Part shown: in pieces, positions 33,688-42,400 of the stretch | How positions within the stretch are numbered: the stretch's first letter is position 1 | Layout of the letters: each line of letters starts with the position of its first letter | Origin: Solirubrobacter deserti | Lineage (GTDB): Bacteria; Actinomycetota; Thermoleophilia; Solirubrobacterales; Solirubrobacteraceae | Assembly: GCF_027587175.1 (NCBI RefSeq) | Contig: NZ_JAPCID010000003.1 | Coordinates: forward strand, 62,001-126,000 | DNA length: 64,000 nt | Direction: 5' to 3' | Notes under the pieces: model-generated | Databases searched by the model: none | Told to the model about the DNA's origin: nothing | The model's input: only the letters and a program-made list of their open reading frames with translations | Program-made: the position numbers and the translations under genes

Positions 33688-35651
33688 CCAAGGTGCTCGT
33701 CCTCGCGCTCGCCCTCGTGCTGCTCGCGTGGCCGGGGGCGAGCGCCGAGTACCGCGGCAGCGACCTGCTCGGGAACGTCTCGCCGCAGTCCCAGGTCGAC
33801 GGCGGGCTCGCCGATCGCTATCCGCTGTCGGCGTACGCGCTCGACTACCACGTCGACGTCGGCGTGACCGAGCCTGAGGGCATCCCGCCGATGATCGCCC
33901 AGTGGGCCGCCGCGCAGATCTGGAGCGCGACCTCGCTGCTGGTCAAGTGCACGATCGACCTGCTCACGTGGGCGTTCTCGCTCGACCTGCTCAACGGGGG
34001 CGACGGGGCGCTGAAGCCGATCGGCGACGCGATCACCAACCTCTACGAGAACGTCATCGGCCAGGCCTGGATCGTCGTCGCGATCCTCGTCGCCGGCATC
34101 TGGGCGATCTGGAAGGCGCTCGTGCAGCGCCGCTACACCGAGACCGCCGGCGCGCTCGCCGTCTCGGTGCTGTTCGTGCTGCTGGCGCTGTTCTTCGTCT
34201 ACCAGCCCGAGCGCACCGTCGGCCAGGCTTCCCAGTGGACGAACCAGCTCTCGAACGCGTTTCTCTCTGGCGCGAACTCCGGCTCTTTGGATGATCCGCA
34301 GGGCGCCAAGCGTCAGGTCGCCGATCACCTGTTCGAGACGCTGGTCGTGCAGCCGTGGGCGGTGCTGCAGTTTGGCGGGCTCACGCACTGTGTCGACACC
34401 GACCGGCTCGATGACGACGGCTTCCCGCGCCCGGTCAGCCCGCACGACCCGGCGCGCGACGTCTGCCGCGACCACCTCAAGCAGGGCAAGGACGGCCACG
34501 GCGGCTACGCGTCCCGCTACCTCGCTCAGCGCCCGGGCTCGGAGGAACGGAAGGCCGAGTACGACGCGCTGCGTGAAGGGCAGGCGCCCAACGATCCGCA
34601 GTTCCGCGGCTACCAGGTCGACAAGGCCGACGCGCCCGCCGTCGACGCCCAGCAGGCCGGCGGCGCCTACCAGCGCCTGACCTTCTCGGTCGTCGTGCTG
34701 ATCGGCGCGCTCGGGGCCGTCGCGCTGCTCGGCTTCCTCTCGCTGGCCGTGATCCTCGCCCAGGTCGTCGCGCTCGTGCTGCTCGGCTTCGCCCCGGTCG
34801 CGCTGATCGTCGGCATCTTCCCCGGCGCCGGCCACGCCTTCTTCAAGACGTGGCTGTCCAAGCTGGCGACCGCGATCTTCATCAAGGCGCTCTACTCGCT
34901 CGTGATCGCGATCGTCCTCGCCGTGAGCGCGGCGCTGACCGCGAGCACCGGCTCGCTGGGCTTCCTGCTGGCCTTCGGGCTGCAGACGATCTTCTTCTGG
35001 GCGATCTTCCTGTACCGCAAGCAGATCACCGGCCGGCTCGTCGCCGCCACCTCCGGCAGCCCGGACGCCCCGAAGGTCCCCCGCATGACCGTCGTGCAGA
35101 AGGGCGCGGTCGCCGCCAGCCATCCGTTCACGGCGCTCGCCGGCGTCACCGCGGGTCGCATGAGCCGCCAGGAGAGCGCGCTCGCCGGCTCCGAGAAGAC
35201 CCGCTCGGCGAAGACGCCCGAACCCGCACCGGCCGCGACGACCGATCACGCATCCGCCTCTGGCCCGAACGGCACGCTCGCGGCCACCGACGGCCACGTC
35301 TCCCGCGCCAACGACTCCGCGCCCGCCGCAAGCAAGGGCCACAGCGGCGGAGGCGTCGCCGTGCTCGCCCCGCCAAGCAAGCCCGCCGAGGCCCCCAGCG
35401 CAACCGCCACGGCGGCCCCGGCCGTCGTCCTCGGCGATCCGCTGCAGGCACCTGCGTCATCTGCAGACAGTGCGGCTGCCTCGTCGCCGGCTACGCCTCC
35501 GCGCTCCGCTCCGGCGACGCGTGAGCCGTCCGCTCCGGCTGCCGAGCCGACACCGCGCGACTCGCACGAGGACGTCATGCGTCGCGCCCGCGAGCTGCGC
35601 GAGCGCCCGCACGAGCCGATCAACCGCGGCGACACCTGGGACCGTGCTTGA
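33684..35651 (+). CDS. VirB6/TcpH-like polytopic membrane protein
   Basis: The protein is 655 residues. A signal peptide (ALALVLLAWPGASA) is followed by membrane helices at about 70-115, 135-180 and a five-helix bundle at about 330-455. The last about 200 residues are disordered and rich in Ala/Pro/Ser ('AATTDHASASGPNG', 'PASSADSAAASSPATPP'). This is the layout of TcpH and TrbL/VirB6 channel proteins in Gram-positive T4SS. It overlaps the VirB4 gene by 4 nt and the next gene by 8 nt. Confidence 0.82.
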   Translation: MTKVLVLALALVLLAWPGASAEYRGSDLLGNVSPQSQVDGGLADRYPLSAYALDYHVDVGVTEPEGIPPMIAQWAAAQIWSATSLLVKCTIDLLTWAFSLDLLNGGDGALKPIGDAITNLYENVIGQAWIVVAILVAGIWAIWKALVQRRYTETAGALAVSVLFVLLALFFVYQPERTVGQASQWTNQLSNAFLSGANSGSLDDPQGAKRQVADHLFETLVVQPWAVLQFGGLTHCVDTDRLDDDGFPRPVSPHDPARDVCRDHLKQGKDGHGGYASRYLAQRPGSEERKAEYDALREGQAPNDPQFRGYQVDKADAPAVDAQQAGGAYQRLTFSVVVLIGALGAVALLGFLSLAVILAQVVALVLLGFAPVALIVGIFPGAGHAFFKTWLSKLATAIFIKALYSLVIAIVLAVSAALTASTGSLGFLLAFGLQTIFFWAIFLYRKQITGRLVAATSGSPDAPKVPRMTVVQKGAVAASHPFTALAGVTAGRMSRQESALAGSEKTRSAKTPEPAPAATTDHASASGPNGTLAATDGHVSRANDSAPAASKGHSGGGVAVLAPPSKPAEAPSATATAAPAVVLGDPLQAPASSADSAAASSPATPPRSAPATREPSAPAAEPTPRDSHEDVMRRARELRERPHEPINRGDTWDRA

Positions 35652-36228
35652 CCGCCTGCGCCTGTTCGCGAACACGCCGATCGCCGACGGCGACCGCCCG
35701 CGGCTGTTCGCGATCGCGGTCGTCCTGATCCTCGGTGTCGTGGCCACGCTCGCGTTGCTCGACGACGCGGGCCCGTCACCACGTCCAGCCTCCGCCCCCG
35801 CTCCGCGCGACGGTGATGTGCAGCCGCCCGCACCGCTTCCGGTGCTCGCCCCGCCCGCCACGCCGCAGGTGCCGAGCGAGGAGAGCAACCCGCCGCCGAA
35901 CCTGCAGGCGCGCCCTGACGACATCGCCCGCGGCAAGCGCGCCGCTCGCCGCTTCCTGAAGGGCTACCTGGCACACACCTACGGCCGCGACTCCAAGCTC
36001 ACCGCGGCGACACCTGAGCTGCGTGCGCAGCTCCTCCGCGAGCGCCCGCGCGTCCCGGCCACCGAGCGCCGGCGCCGAGCGCGCGTCGAGCTGCTGCAGA
36101 GCGACAGCGTCACCCGCGAGCGCGCCGAGCTGCTCGCGGTCATCGACGACGACGCGCGCCGCTACTCGATCCACCTGCAGCTCGCGAACACGCCGACGGG
36201 CTGGCTCGTCACCGAGCTGGAGCGCTGA
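35644..36228 (+). CDS. Single-pass membrane protein with one NTF2-like domain
   Basis: The protein is 194 residues from a GTG at 35,644. There is one membrane helix (about 21-38), a Pro-rich linker (PAPLPVLAPPATPQVPSEE) and a C-terminal domain ('AARRFLKGYLAHTYGR', 'LLRERPRVPATERRRRARVE', 'YSIHLQLANTPTGWLVTELE') with the helix-plus-sheet pattern of an NTF2/VirB8-like fold. It may be a second VirB8-type subunit beside the TcpC-like protein. It starts inside the VirB6-like gene and ends 4 nt before the transglycosylase. Confidence 0.6.
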   Translation: MLDRLRLFANTPIADGDRPRLFAIAVVLILGVVATLALLDDAGPSPRPASAPAPRDGDVQPPAPLPVLAPPATPQVPSEESNPPPNLQARPDDIARGKRAARRFLKGYLAHTYGRDSKLTAATPELRAQLLRERPRVPATERRRRARVELLQSDSVTRERAELLAVIDDDARRYSIHLQLANTPTGWLVTELER

Positions 36229-36232
36229 CACG

Positions 36233-37240
36233 ATGGCCGCTGCGACGATCGCCATCGGCGTCGCCCGCTCACGCCGCGGCCGCAAGCTGATCATCGCGCT
36301 CCTGGTCTTCGGGTGCGTGTGGCTGATCGTCCTGGTCGGCGTCCTCGGCGCACTGTTCGGCCTCCAGGCGCCGCAGGGCAGCGGCTACGAGCCGTCGCGC
36401 ACGGCGCTCGCAGACATCCCGCACGCCTATCTCGAGCTCTACCAACAGGCCGGTGCGCGCTACGGCGTCGACCCGTGGATTCTTGCTGCCATCGGGCACA
36501 TCGAGACCAACCACGGCCGGCTCGCCGCGCCCGGCGTGCGGTCGGGCGTCAACGCCTTCGGTTGCTGTGCCGGCCCGATGCAGTTCTCGATCGTCGGCTC
36601 ACCGAGCACTTGGGACGCTTACGGCGTCGACGGCAACAACGACGGCCGCAAGTCCCCGTATGACCCGCAGGATGCGATCCCCGCGGCCGCCCGCTACCTG
36701 AAGGCCTCGGGCGCCCCGGCCGACTACCACCGCGCGATCTTCGCCTACAACCACGCCGAGTGGTACGTCGCCGACGTCCTGGCCCAGGCCGAGATTTATC
36801 GCGGCGCGGCCGCCGGCTCGACGAACACCTCACCGGCCGAACGCGCCACGGTCCGCGAGCTGCTCGACAACCGGCGCCTGATCTTCACGGTCGGCCAGCG
36901 CGCCGACCTTCGCGCCGGCGGCTTCGACGCTCGGCTGCTCTCCACGCTGGCCTGGATCGGCGAGCGCCGCTCGATCGTCGTCACTTCGCTCCGGGCCGAT
37001 CACTCGCCGGGAACCAACCACGAAGCCGGGCGCGCATTCGACATCGGCGCCGTCGACGGGGAGGTCTGCCGCGGTGGCCGGCGCGGTGCGTGCGCGGACC
37101 TGGTGCGCGAGCTCGCTGCGGTGACTGGCCCGACGCGCTCGACCGAGCTGATCTATTGCTGGGACCCGGACCCGGCTGACCCGGGCATGTTCGCCCGCGG
37201 CGACCACTGCGACCACATCCACTGGGGCATGGACGCGTGA
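36233..37240 (+). CDS. Conjugation-associated lytic transglycosylase with second peptidase-like domain
   Basis: The protein is 335 residues. One N-terminal membrane helix (about 19-43) anchors it. An SLT-type transglycosylase domain follows, with catalytic Glu in 'ILAAIGHIETNHGRL' and 'CCAGPMQFSIVGSPSTW', then 'AARYLKASGAP' and 'AIFAYNHAEWYV'. The C-terminal part contains 'LRADHSPGTNHEAGRAFDIGA' and 'HCDHIHWGMD', the His/Asp metal pattern of M15/VanY-like peptidases. Wall enzymes of this type open the peptidoglycan for the transfer channel. It closes the transfer operon. Confidence 0.85.
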   Translation: MAAATIAIGVARSRRGRKLIIALLVFGCVWLIVLVGVLGALFGLQAPQGSGYEPSRTALADIPHAYLELYQQAGARYGVDPWILAAIGHIETNHGRLAAPGVRSGVNAFGCCAGPMQFSIVGSPSTWDAYGVDGNNDGRKSPYDPQDAIPAAARYLKASGAPADYHRAIFAYNHAEWYVADVLAQAEIYRGAAAGSTNTSPAERATVRELLDNRRLIFTVGQRADLRAGGFDARLLSTLAWIGERRSIVVTSLRADHSPGTNHEAGRAFDIGAVDGEVCRGGRRGACADLVRELAAVTGPTRSTELIYCWDPDPADPGMFARGDHCDHIHWGMDA

Positions 37241-37257
37241 CTGGCGAGCTGCAGTCG

Positions 37258-37485
37258 CTACGCCGCGACCTTGACGTACGTGGCGGTCAGGTCGGAGGGC
37301 TCGGGGATCGGCTCGCCGGCTTGCTGCAGGCCTTCGAGGTGGAAGGCGATCACGTCGTGCATCTCGCGCTCGACGGTCTCTCGGGTCTTGCCGGCGGCCA
37401 CGCACCCGGGCAGGTCGGGCACGTAGGCGGAGAACCCGGCTTCGTCGTTGCCTTCGATCACGATCAGGTACTGGCGTTCGGTCAT
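37258..37485 (-). CDS. hicB: HicB family antitoxin
   Basis: The protein is 75 residues. 'YLIVIEGNDEAGFSAYVPDLPGCVAAGKTRETVEREMHDVIAFHLEGL' (in parts) is the HicB fold with the degenerate RNase H-like core, lacking a long DNA-binding tail. Its ATG overlaps the expected stop of hicA (ATGA). Because of a 1-nt change in hicA the hicB frame is open upstream, so a HicA-HicB fusion could also be made. Confidence 0.85.
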   Translation of the reverse strand: MTERQYLIVIEGNDEAGFSAYVPDLPGCVAAGKTRETVEREMHDVIAFHLEGLQQAGEPIPEPSDLTATYVKVAA

Positions 37486-37686
37486 CGGTCCTCGTCCTGG
37501 AGTCCTGCCTGTTTGATGATGCTCGCCCAGGGTCTTCGGATGCAAGGAGTCCGACGGCTTGCCCGCGATCGTGACCAAGCCTGGCCGCTCGGGGTGCCGG
37601 AACTGCCGATGGCTCCCGCGCGTGCGGGAGAGCTGCCACCCGGCGGCCTCGATGCGCCTGATCGCCTCTCGGACCTTCACCGGCAT
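37482..37686 (-). pseudogene. hicA: hicA toxin gene with frameshift
   Basis: From the ATG at 37,686 the frame reads 'MPVKVREAIRRIEAAGWQLS', 'RTRGSHRQFRHPERPGLVTI' and 'AGKPSDSLHPKTL', a normal HicA mRNA-interferase with its catalytic His. After 'KTL' the frame is shifted by one extra base in a run of three C (37,526-37,528, plus strand). Removing one base restores 'ASIIKQAGLQDEDR' and a TGA overlapping the hicB ATG, exactly as in ordinary hicAB pairs. As written, hicA reads on into hicB. This is either a real inactivating mutation or a sequencing error. Confidence 0.85.
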
Positions 37687-37755
37687 GCGTGCACCGTACG
37701 CCACGTCGCGGACCGTCCCGCCTCGCCGCCCCGTGGTTGTCGCCGTGCCTGAGCG

Positions 37756-37790
37756 CAGCGGATGGTCCGCTGTCAACCGGCGCAGCCGGT
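37756..37790. repeat. Two adjacent perfect hairpins
   Basis: CAGCGGA/TCCGCTG (loop TGG, 37,756-37,772) and ACCGGC/GCCGGT (loop GCA, 37,776-37,790) are separated by 3 nt. They lie in the 345-nt non-coding gap 37,687-38,031 between the hicA start and the HNH-like gene, just beyond the transfer operon. They may be part of an origin of transfer, a single-strand origin or terminators. The rest of the gap shows no coding pattern. Confidence 0.4.
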
Positions 37791-38031
37791 CCTCACCTGC
37801 ACAAGAGCGGAGGCGGCCGGCGGGGTCAAGATGAGCCCGTCAGGGCCGAGCGCAGCGAGCTGCGAAGCAGTCGTCTTGACGCCGACGGACGCCGTAGCTA
37901 CCTGTCGCGCCTGTCGGATGGCGCCGCAGCGAACGGATCACGGCGGTGCTCTGCTCACTACGATGCCAACGGCCGCGTCGCCGCTGCCCCGCGGTTCGAA
38001 TCTCTTGATCGCCAGGGCCTACATTGAGTGG

Positions 38032-38808
38032 GTGGCTTCGAAGGCGTGCATCTTCTGTGGCGGGACGCCCCTCACCCGCGAGCACCTGTGGCCGGACTGG
38101 CTGCGACGTGAGCTGGAGATCAAGGCTGGTTTCGACTGGCGGATGCAGCAGGAGTCGGACGGGACGACGACGCGAGACCAAGCGTGGACTGCCCCGCCGT
38201 TCAACCAGCAGGTCAAGGCGGTCTGCGCGCGATGCAACAACGGGTGGATGTCCGAGATCGAGTCCGCCGCGAAGCCGATCCTTCAAGCGCTCGTCCGGGC
38301 GGAAGGTCGGCAGCTGCATCGGCGGATGCAGAGGACCCTCGCGACCTGGGCCTTCTTGAAAGCGTGCATCTTCGACGAGCTCCATCCGGCGGAGCGAACC
38401 GTGCCGGAGGCGCACCGTCAATTTCTCTACGAGCACAAGGAGCCGCCACCCGACGGCGTCTGGATCCGCGTGGCGACCTACGAGGCGCGGGATATCGGCC
38501 ATTACGCGTATCAGGGGATACGGCTAGGGAAGCGTGGCGAGCCGGAGCCCGCCGAAGTCACCGTGTACTTCGTCACGATGACCGCCGTTGCGCTCGTCCT
38601 TCAGGTGACCGGAAGTCTGCTCGACGAGTGGCGTTTCAAGGATGTTCCGTACCCGGACGAATTCGCGGTTGCGGAGATTTGGCCGAGTTCTGCTCGTGTG
38701 GACTTCAAGCAACGGAATCTGCTGACGCATGAGACGCTGATCGGGTTCACGAAGGCGCTCTACAACGTCATGGGCAGCCTGACTGCGCCCGTGCCGAGGC
38801 CTCTCTAG
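38032..38808 (+). CDS. HNH-nuclease-like zinc protein
   Basis: The protein is 258 residues from the GTG at 38,032; an ATG at 37,960 would add a low-quality extension. It contains 'ACIFCGGTPLTREHLWPDWL' (C-x2-C plus the H of an HNH/His-Me finger) and 'VCARCNNGWMSEIESAAKPIL' (second C-x2-C and the Asn). The remaining part is alpha/beta with 'TLATWAFLKACIFDE'. Such HNH-like proteins are frequent in mobile accessory regions. Nuclease activity is not proven. The gene has lower GC than the transfer operon. Confidence 0.65.
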   Translation: MASKACIFCGGTPLTREHLWPDWLRRELEIKAGFDWRMQQESDGTTTRDQAWTAPPFNQQVKAVCARCNNGWMSEIESAAKPILQALVRAEGRQLHRRMQRTLATWAFLKACIFDELHPAERTVPEAHRQFLYEHKEPPPDGVWIRVATYEARDIGHYAYQGIRLGKRGEPEPAEVTVYFVTMTAVALVLQVTGSLLDEWRFKDVPYPDEFAVAEIWPSSARVDFKQRNLLTHETLIGFTKALYNVMGSLTAPVPRPL

Positions 38809-39183
38809 GGATCGTGGGCAGGGCGCGGGCCGTGTCGGTCCGGGTCCCGCATTCAGCCGAGTGCACGCCGGCGAGGACGGCCGCCTGCGGCCGCCCGCAG
38901 CCGGCGCGGCGGCGAGCGAAGCGAGCCGCCCTTGACAACGTAGTGAAGGTCCTCACGTACCGACGGGTAGCCCAGGCTGATACGGAAGAGGATGTCGCAG
39001 GCGCTGGTGGAGTACGCGCGGCCGTTTGCAGTGACGGCGGTGAAGAGAGGAGCCCGCTGACGAAGCAAAGCCTCGTCAGCGGTACCCGATCGGCGTCGGA
39101 GGAATCAGGCCGGAGAGACGAGATTCCAGCGAGTCGCCGGTTGCCGGGGCTCACCCCCTTTCGGCGCCAACGCGCCGGAAGTG
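38809..39183. other. Intergenic region between convergent accessory genes
   Basis: This 375-nt gap between the HNH-like gene and the minus-strand operon contains a stem (GGCGGC 38,908-38,913 with GCCGCC 38,925-38,930) that may terminate the HNH transcript. It also has a TTGACA at 38,932 and a 22-codon ATG frame at 38,993 that I do not consider a gene. No family-level protein similarity is visible. Confidence 0.4.
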
Positions 39184-40026
39184 CTACATCGCGGCCGCGT
39201 CAGCGTCGACGATGTCCTCCGAAACAATTTCGGCCTCGGTGAACTCTTCCGCCGAGGTATCCACGATTTGGGGGTTCAGGCCCCGGTGCTCAGCTGCTTG
39301 GGGCGCACCACAAGCAGGACAAGGCGCGTCAGCGTCTCCGAGGTCGCGTACGTTCTTCCACATCGTGCCGAAGCTCTCGATGATTGTGCGAACGTCACGG
39401 AGAGCGACCAGCCAGTCGGCGTCTGCTATTAGCCTCGGCTCGCCATTGGACACGCGAGCACGCTCTCGAATCAGGTGTGCGTCGATCGCAGCGACTGCAC
39501 CTCGAGCGTCCCACAGGGTCGCGATCATCCGTTGAAAGTCGGCGTTCGTCGCCTTGTCGCGTTCTGCCTGACGGGCCCGCTGACGAGCATCACTGTGTTG
39601 CTGCTTTAGGACCTTCTCCGCCTCGCGAACTGCGCGTCGCGACCCGGGCCCAGCCTTCGTAAGCTGCAGCACGAGTCGATTCACTGTCGGATCGCTCAAG
39701 GCCTCAACGATCCTGCGCGCCTCTTCCTCGGCGGAAGGTTTGGCGTTGCGGGTCTTTCGAGTCGCTGCGCGCTCTGCTACCTCCTTCTGCCGGTCCTGAT
39801 CGTCGACTCGACGCCAGCGAACGGTTTTTGGACGGTTCCGCAGAGCTGCGGTCCAGCCATCTTCGTTCTCGGGCTCGATGATCCCGTCCTGCCACATGCG
39901 AATGCGCTCGGGCGTTATGCGGCTCGAGCTGAACCCGGTTGCCGCCTTGATCTCGGTCTCGGTGGCGGCGCCGCTGCCGATCACCTCGAGGATCGCTTCC
40001 TTTGTGCTTGGTCTTGGCTCTGCCAT
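39184..40026 (-). CDS. Coiled-coil protein with HTH-like N-terminus and C-x2-C motif
   Basis: The protein is 280 residues from the ATG at 40,026. The N-terminus ('STKEAILEVIGSGAATETEIKAATGFSSSRITPERIRMW') looks like a winged helix of phage/MTase-linked type. A long charged helical region (about 85-190, 'AERAATRKTRNAKPSAEEEARRI' part) follows, then 'DAPCPACGAPQAAEHRG' near 245. It is the last gene of the five-gene operon, 64 nt after the endonuclease-like gene. A regulatory or specificity role for the restriction genes is conceivable. The family is not recognised. Confidence 0.6.
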   Translation of the reverse strand: MAEPRPSTKEAILEVIGSGAATETEIKAATGFSSSRITPERIRMWQDGIIEPENEDGWTAALRNRPKTVRWRRVDDQDRQKEVAERAATRKTRNAKPSAEEEARRIVEALSDPTVNRLVLQLTKAGPGSRRAVREAEKVLKQQHSDARQRARQAERDKATNADFQRMIATLWDARGAVAAIDAHLIRERARVSNGEPRLIADADWLVALRDVRTIIESFGTMWKNVRDLGDADAPCPACGAPQAAEHRGLNPQIVDTSAEEFTEAEIVSEDIVDADAAAM

Positions 40027-40090
40027 GGCGCTTGAGAGGAACCCGTCGCTGGCGCGCCCTCCGAAGCGAGGACGCACCAGCGGGCTGGGC

Positions 40091-40813
40091 CTAGGCCCCG
40101 AGCGCCTTCCGACCGTTCGATTCGCCCGATCCCAGCGTCGGAACTGGCAGAGTGGCGGACACCTCAATGAGCGCCCGCTCGATCGCAGCGCGCATCGGCG
40201 CGGCAAGCGCCGGAGACCGCTCGGCCGCCATCTCGAAGTCGACCTCGAGCGCCTCGGCGAGCTTTCGCATCTTCACGAGATGCGGCCCGATGAACTCACG
40301 CAGCACGACTTCCTCGTGAGTCGAGACGTAGATGCCATCCTTGATGGTGTTGCCGTTCCGGTACACCTTGCCGCGCACGAGGATGAGCTTGTCGGCGTCC
40401 AGCTTCTTCTGCACGCGACCGCGATCGCCGTTGGTCGCGGTGAGGTTCCAGATCAGCGAGTGGCACTTCTTCCAGATCGCGGCGTGAACCTCGTCATGCT
40501 CGATCTCGGCGGGAGTCGGGGCTTCGGTCACAACGACACGAGTCAGTTCCTCACGAGAGGAACTCGTGGCAGGGCTGAAGCGGTCGTCGTTCTCGCCGAT
40601 GTTGGAAACGTGCTTCGTCTTGATCTCGGCGTACACCTTGTCCGCGCACACGGACAGGTCGGGACCGCCGTCCTCGTTGGCCAGACCGGACTTGACGAGA
40701 ACGTCCTTGAAGCCTTCCTCCACGGCAGCGGCGAAGTCAAGGTCGGCAGCGTGCTTCGCTTCGGCGATCTCCGCAGCCGTGCGAGGCGTTTCGACGGTGC
40801 GCACTGGCACCAC
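40091..40813 (-). CDS. Putative type II restriction endonuclease, Eco47II/Sau96I-like PD-(D/E)XK
   Basis: The protein is 240 residues (GTG start at 40,813). Its clearest feature is 'GGPDLSVCADKVYAEIKTKH': P51-D52, then E63-x-K65, a textbook PD-(D/E)XK site. The 'AEIKTKH' wording followed by 'VSN' closely resembles the 'AEIKNKHNT' element of Eco47II-type enzymes, which cut GGWCC/GGNCC-type sites. It is encoded directly downstream (111 nt) of a C5-cytosine methyltransferase, as expected for a type II pair. The specificity is an inference from this partial motif likeness. Confidence 0.65.
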   Translation of the reverse strand: MVPVRTVETPRTAAEIAEAKHAADLDFAAAVEEGFKDVLVKSGLANEDGGPDLSVCADKVYAEIKTKHVSNIGENDDRFSPATSSSREELTRVVVTEAPTPAEIEHDEVHAAIWKKCHSLIWNLTATNGDRGRVQKKLDADKLILVRGKVYRNGNTIKDGIYVSTHEEVVLREFIGPHLVKMRKLAEALEVDFEMAAERSPALAAPMRAAIERALIEVSATLPVPTLGSGESNGRKALGA

Positions 40814-40924
40814 ACTCCTTTGCTTCGGAGAAATCAGGCCGATCCGCGGCGAGAAGTCAGGAAGCAGTCGATTGAAAGCGAAACCCTAGCACCTGGCTGA
40901 GACGTTCTCTAGCGGCATTGCCTA

Positions 40925-42229
40925 TTACCGCCGGACCGACTCCTCGGGCTGGTCAACTTGGTTCACATGCGGAAGCTGCACGATGTCAGGCGCGCCAATG
41001 GGTTCGATCGGCGTAGGGCGAGAACGCTCGGCTCGCTCCTTCGCGCCCGGCCCCTTCCCCTTGCCAGGATGATCGTCGTGGGGACGAGCGTGTTTCTTCC
41101 GAATCCAGCCCGGGACCGGCTGCGGCGGCAGAGGAGGAGGCATGCCGGCTCGTGCGCCGGGGATGAGGGTGAGCTCGCCAGACGGCGCCTTGTTCCCGAG
41201 GTAGTCGAGCGCGAGGCGACCGAGTAGTTCTCCGATGGCGGAAGGGACAGCATTGCCTAGCTGCCGATGAGCGGAAGTGTGGCTTCCTACGACCGTCACG
41301 TCGGACGGGAAGGTCTGAAGCCGCTGGAGTTCGCTTCGGGCCAATCTACGAGAATCCCAGTGGAACGGACCCGTCGATGGGCCGGGTGTCGCCGGCAGCG
41401 TCCACGATGGCATCGCCTTCGCCAACTTCAGAAGAAAGCTCCAATAGCGCGTCCTATAGCCGAAGAGCGATTCGCCTCCGCCCCGTCGCGTGTGCCACAA
41501 GTAGTTGTGGCCTTCCGGAATCGTGGGCAGAAGCTCCGCCCACTTTCCGGACGGCATGAGTTCCTCCACGTCATCCGGGATTTCATCCCCCAGGGCGTCC
41601 CAGGCTGTGCGGTAGGGATTCCGTCGGCCGGGTCCATGTGTGGGCTCGGGAAGCTGAAGCTCCGCGCCATCGATGCACGCGTACAGAAACAGCCGATCTC
41701 GACGCTGCGGAACGCCGTAGTCGGCCGAATTGAGTTCGAGAGCGCGCAGCACATAATTTGTGCCTCGTGTGTGATTTAGCGCGGCGAGGCGGCTCCGGAT
41801 CAGAGTGACCGCTTCGTCGCGATCGCGGTAAGCGAAGCCTCGAACGTTCTCCAGAAGCAGAATGCGCGGAAGCGTCTCCTCAAGAACGTCAAGAAGCATC
41901 CGGAGCGTGTCGGATCTCGGATCGGCGAGTCTACGGGCGTCCCGGTACCACCAGCCGGCTTTCGAGAAGGGCTGACAAGGCGGCCCCGCGGCGAGGACGT
42001 CGATCGCGCCTTCCTGAAGGGAGAACTCGTCGAGGAGCTCGCTTGGAGCGTAGCTCGCAATGTCTGGCCGCTCGGCAAGTCTCCAATCTCGACTCGCGCC
42101 GATGGTCGCACGTGCGTCCTTGTCGCGCTCGACACACGCCACGATGCGGAATCCCGCTGCCTCAAGGCCGTAGTCGAGACCACCCGCGCCCGTGTAAAGA
42201 GATAGCGCGGTGCGCGCGAGCTGAGGCAT
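40925..42229 (-). CDS. dcm: DNA (cytosine-5) methyltransferase
   Basis: The protein is 434 residues. The ordered C5 motifs are present: I 'LYTGAGGLDYGLEAAGF' (11-27), IV 'AGPPCQPFS' with nucleophile C85, VI 'LLLENVRGFA' (E127-N-V), VIII 'QRRDRLFLY', a target-recognition region containing 'LPATPGPSTGPFHWD', and X 'QLGNAVPSAIGELLG'. A Pro/basic tail (residues about 365-434) is extra. It methylates cytosine at C5, probably protecting the host from the endonuclease encoded next. It is the third gene of a five-gene operon. Confidence 0.92.
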   Translation of the reverse strand: MPQLARTALSLYTGAGGLDYGLEAAGFRIVACVERDKDARATIGASRDWRLAERPDIASYAPSELLDEFSLQEGAIDVLAAGPPCQPFSKAGWWYRDARRLADPRSDTLRMLLDVLEETLPRILLLENVRGFAYRDRDEAVTLIRSRLAALNHTRGTNYVLRALELNSADYGVPQRRDRLFLYACIDGAELQLPEPTHGPGRRNPYRTAWDALGDEIPDDVEELMPSGKWAELLPTIPEGHNYLWHTRRGGGESLFGYRTRYWSFLLKLAKAMPSWTLPATPGPSTGPFHWDSRRLARSELQRLQTFPSDVTVVGSHTSAHRQLGNAVPSAIGELLGRLALDYLGNKAPSGELTLIPGARAGMPPPLPPQPVPGWIRKKHARPHDDHPGKGKGPGAKERAERSRPTPIEPIGAPDIVQLPHVNQVDQPEESVRR

Positions 42230-42400
42230 TCTCAGACAGCCTACCTTCGCCGCCGGAAGCTACGGCCCCGACATGCCGGAGGCAACCCCAATTGGATTGG
42301 GCTGTGGCCGCCGACGGATGCGAGAAGTCGAGCGACTCACGATGACCGTCGGCCAGCGTCCCCTACGGCCGGGGCCGCGGGCGGAGGACCGGCGACTGAC

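Noticed and set aside
38993-39061. A 22-codon ATG frame after TTGACA at 38,932
   Set aside because: It is very short, without a recognisable family, and lies in an untidy intergenic region. The upstream GGAAGAGG is too close to the ATG for a convincing ribosome site.
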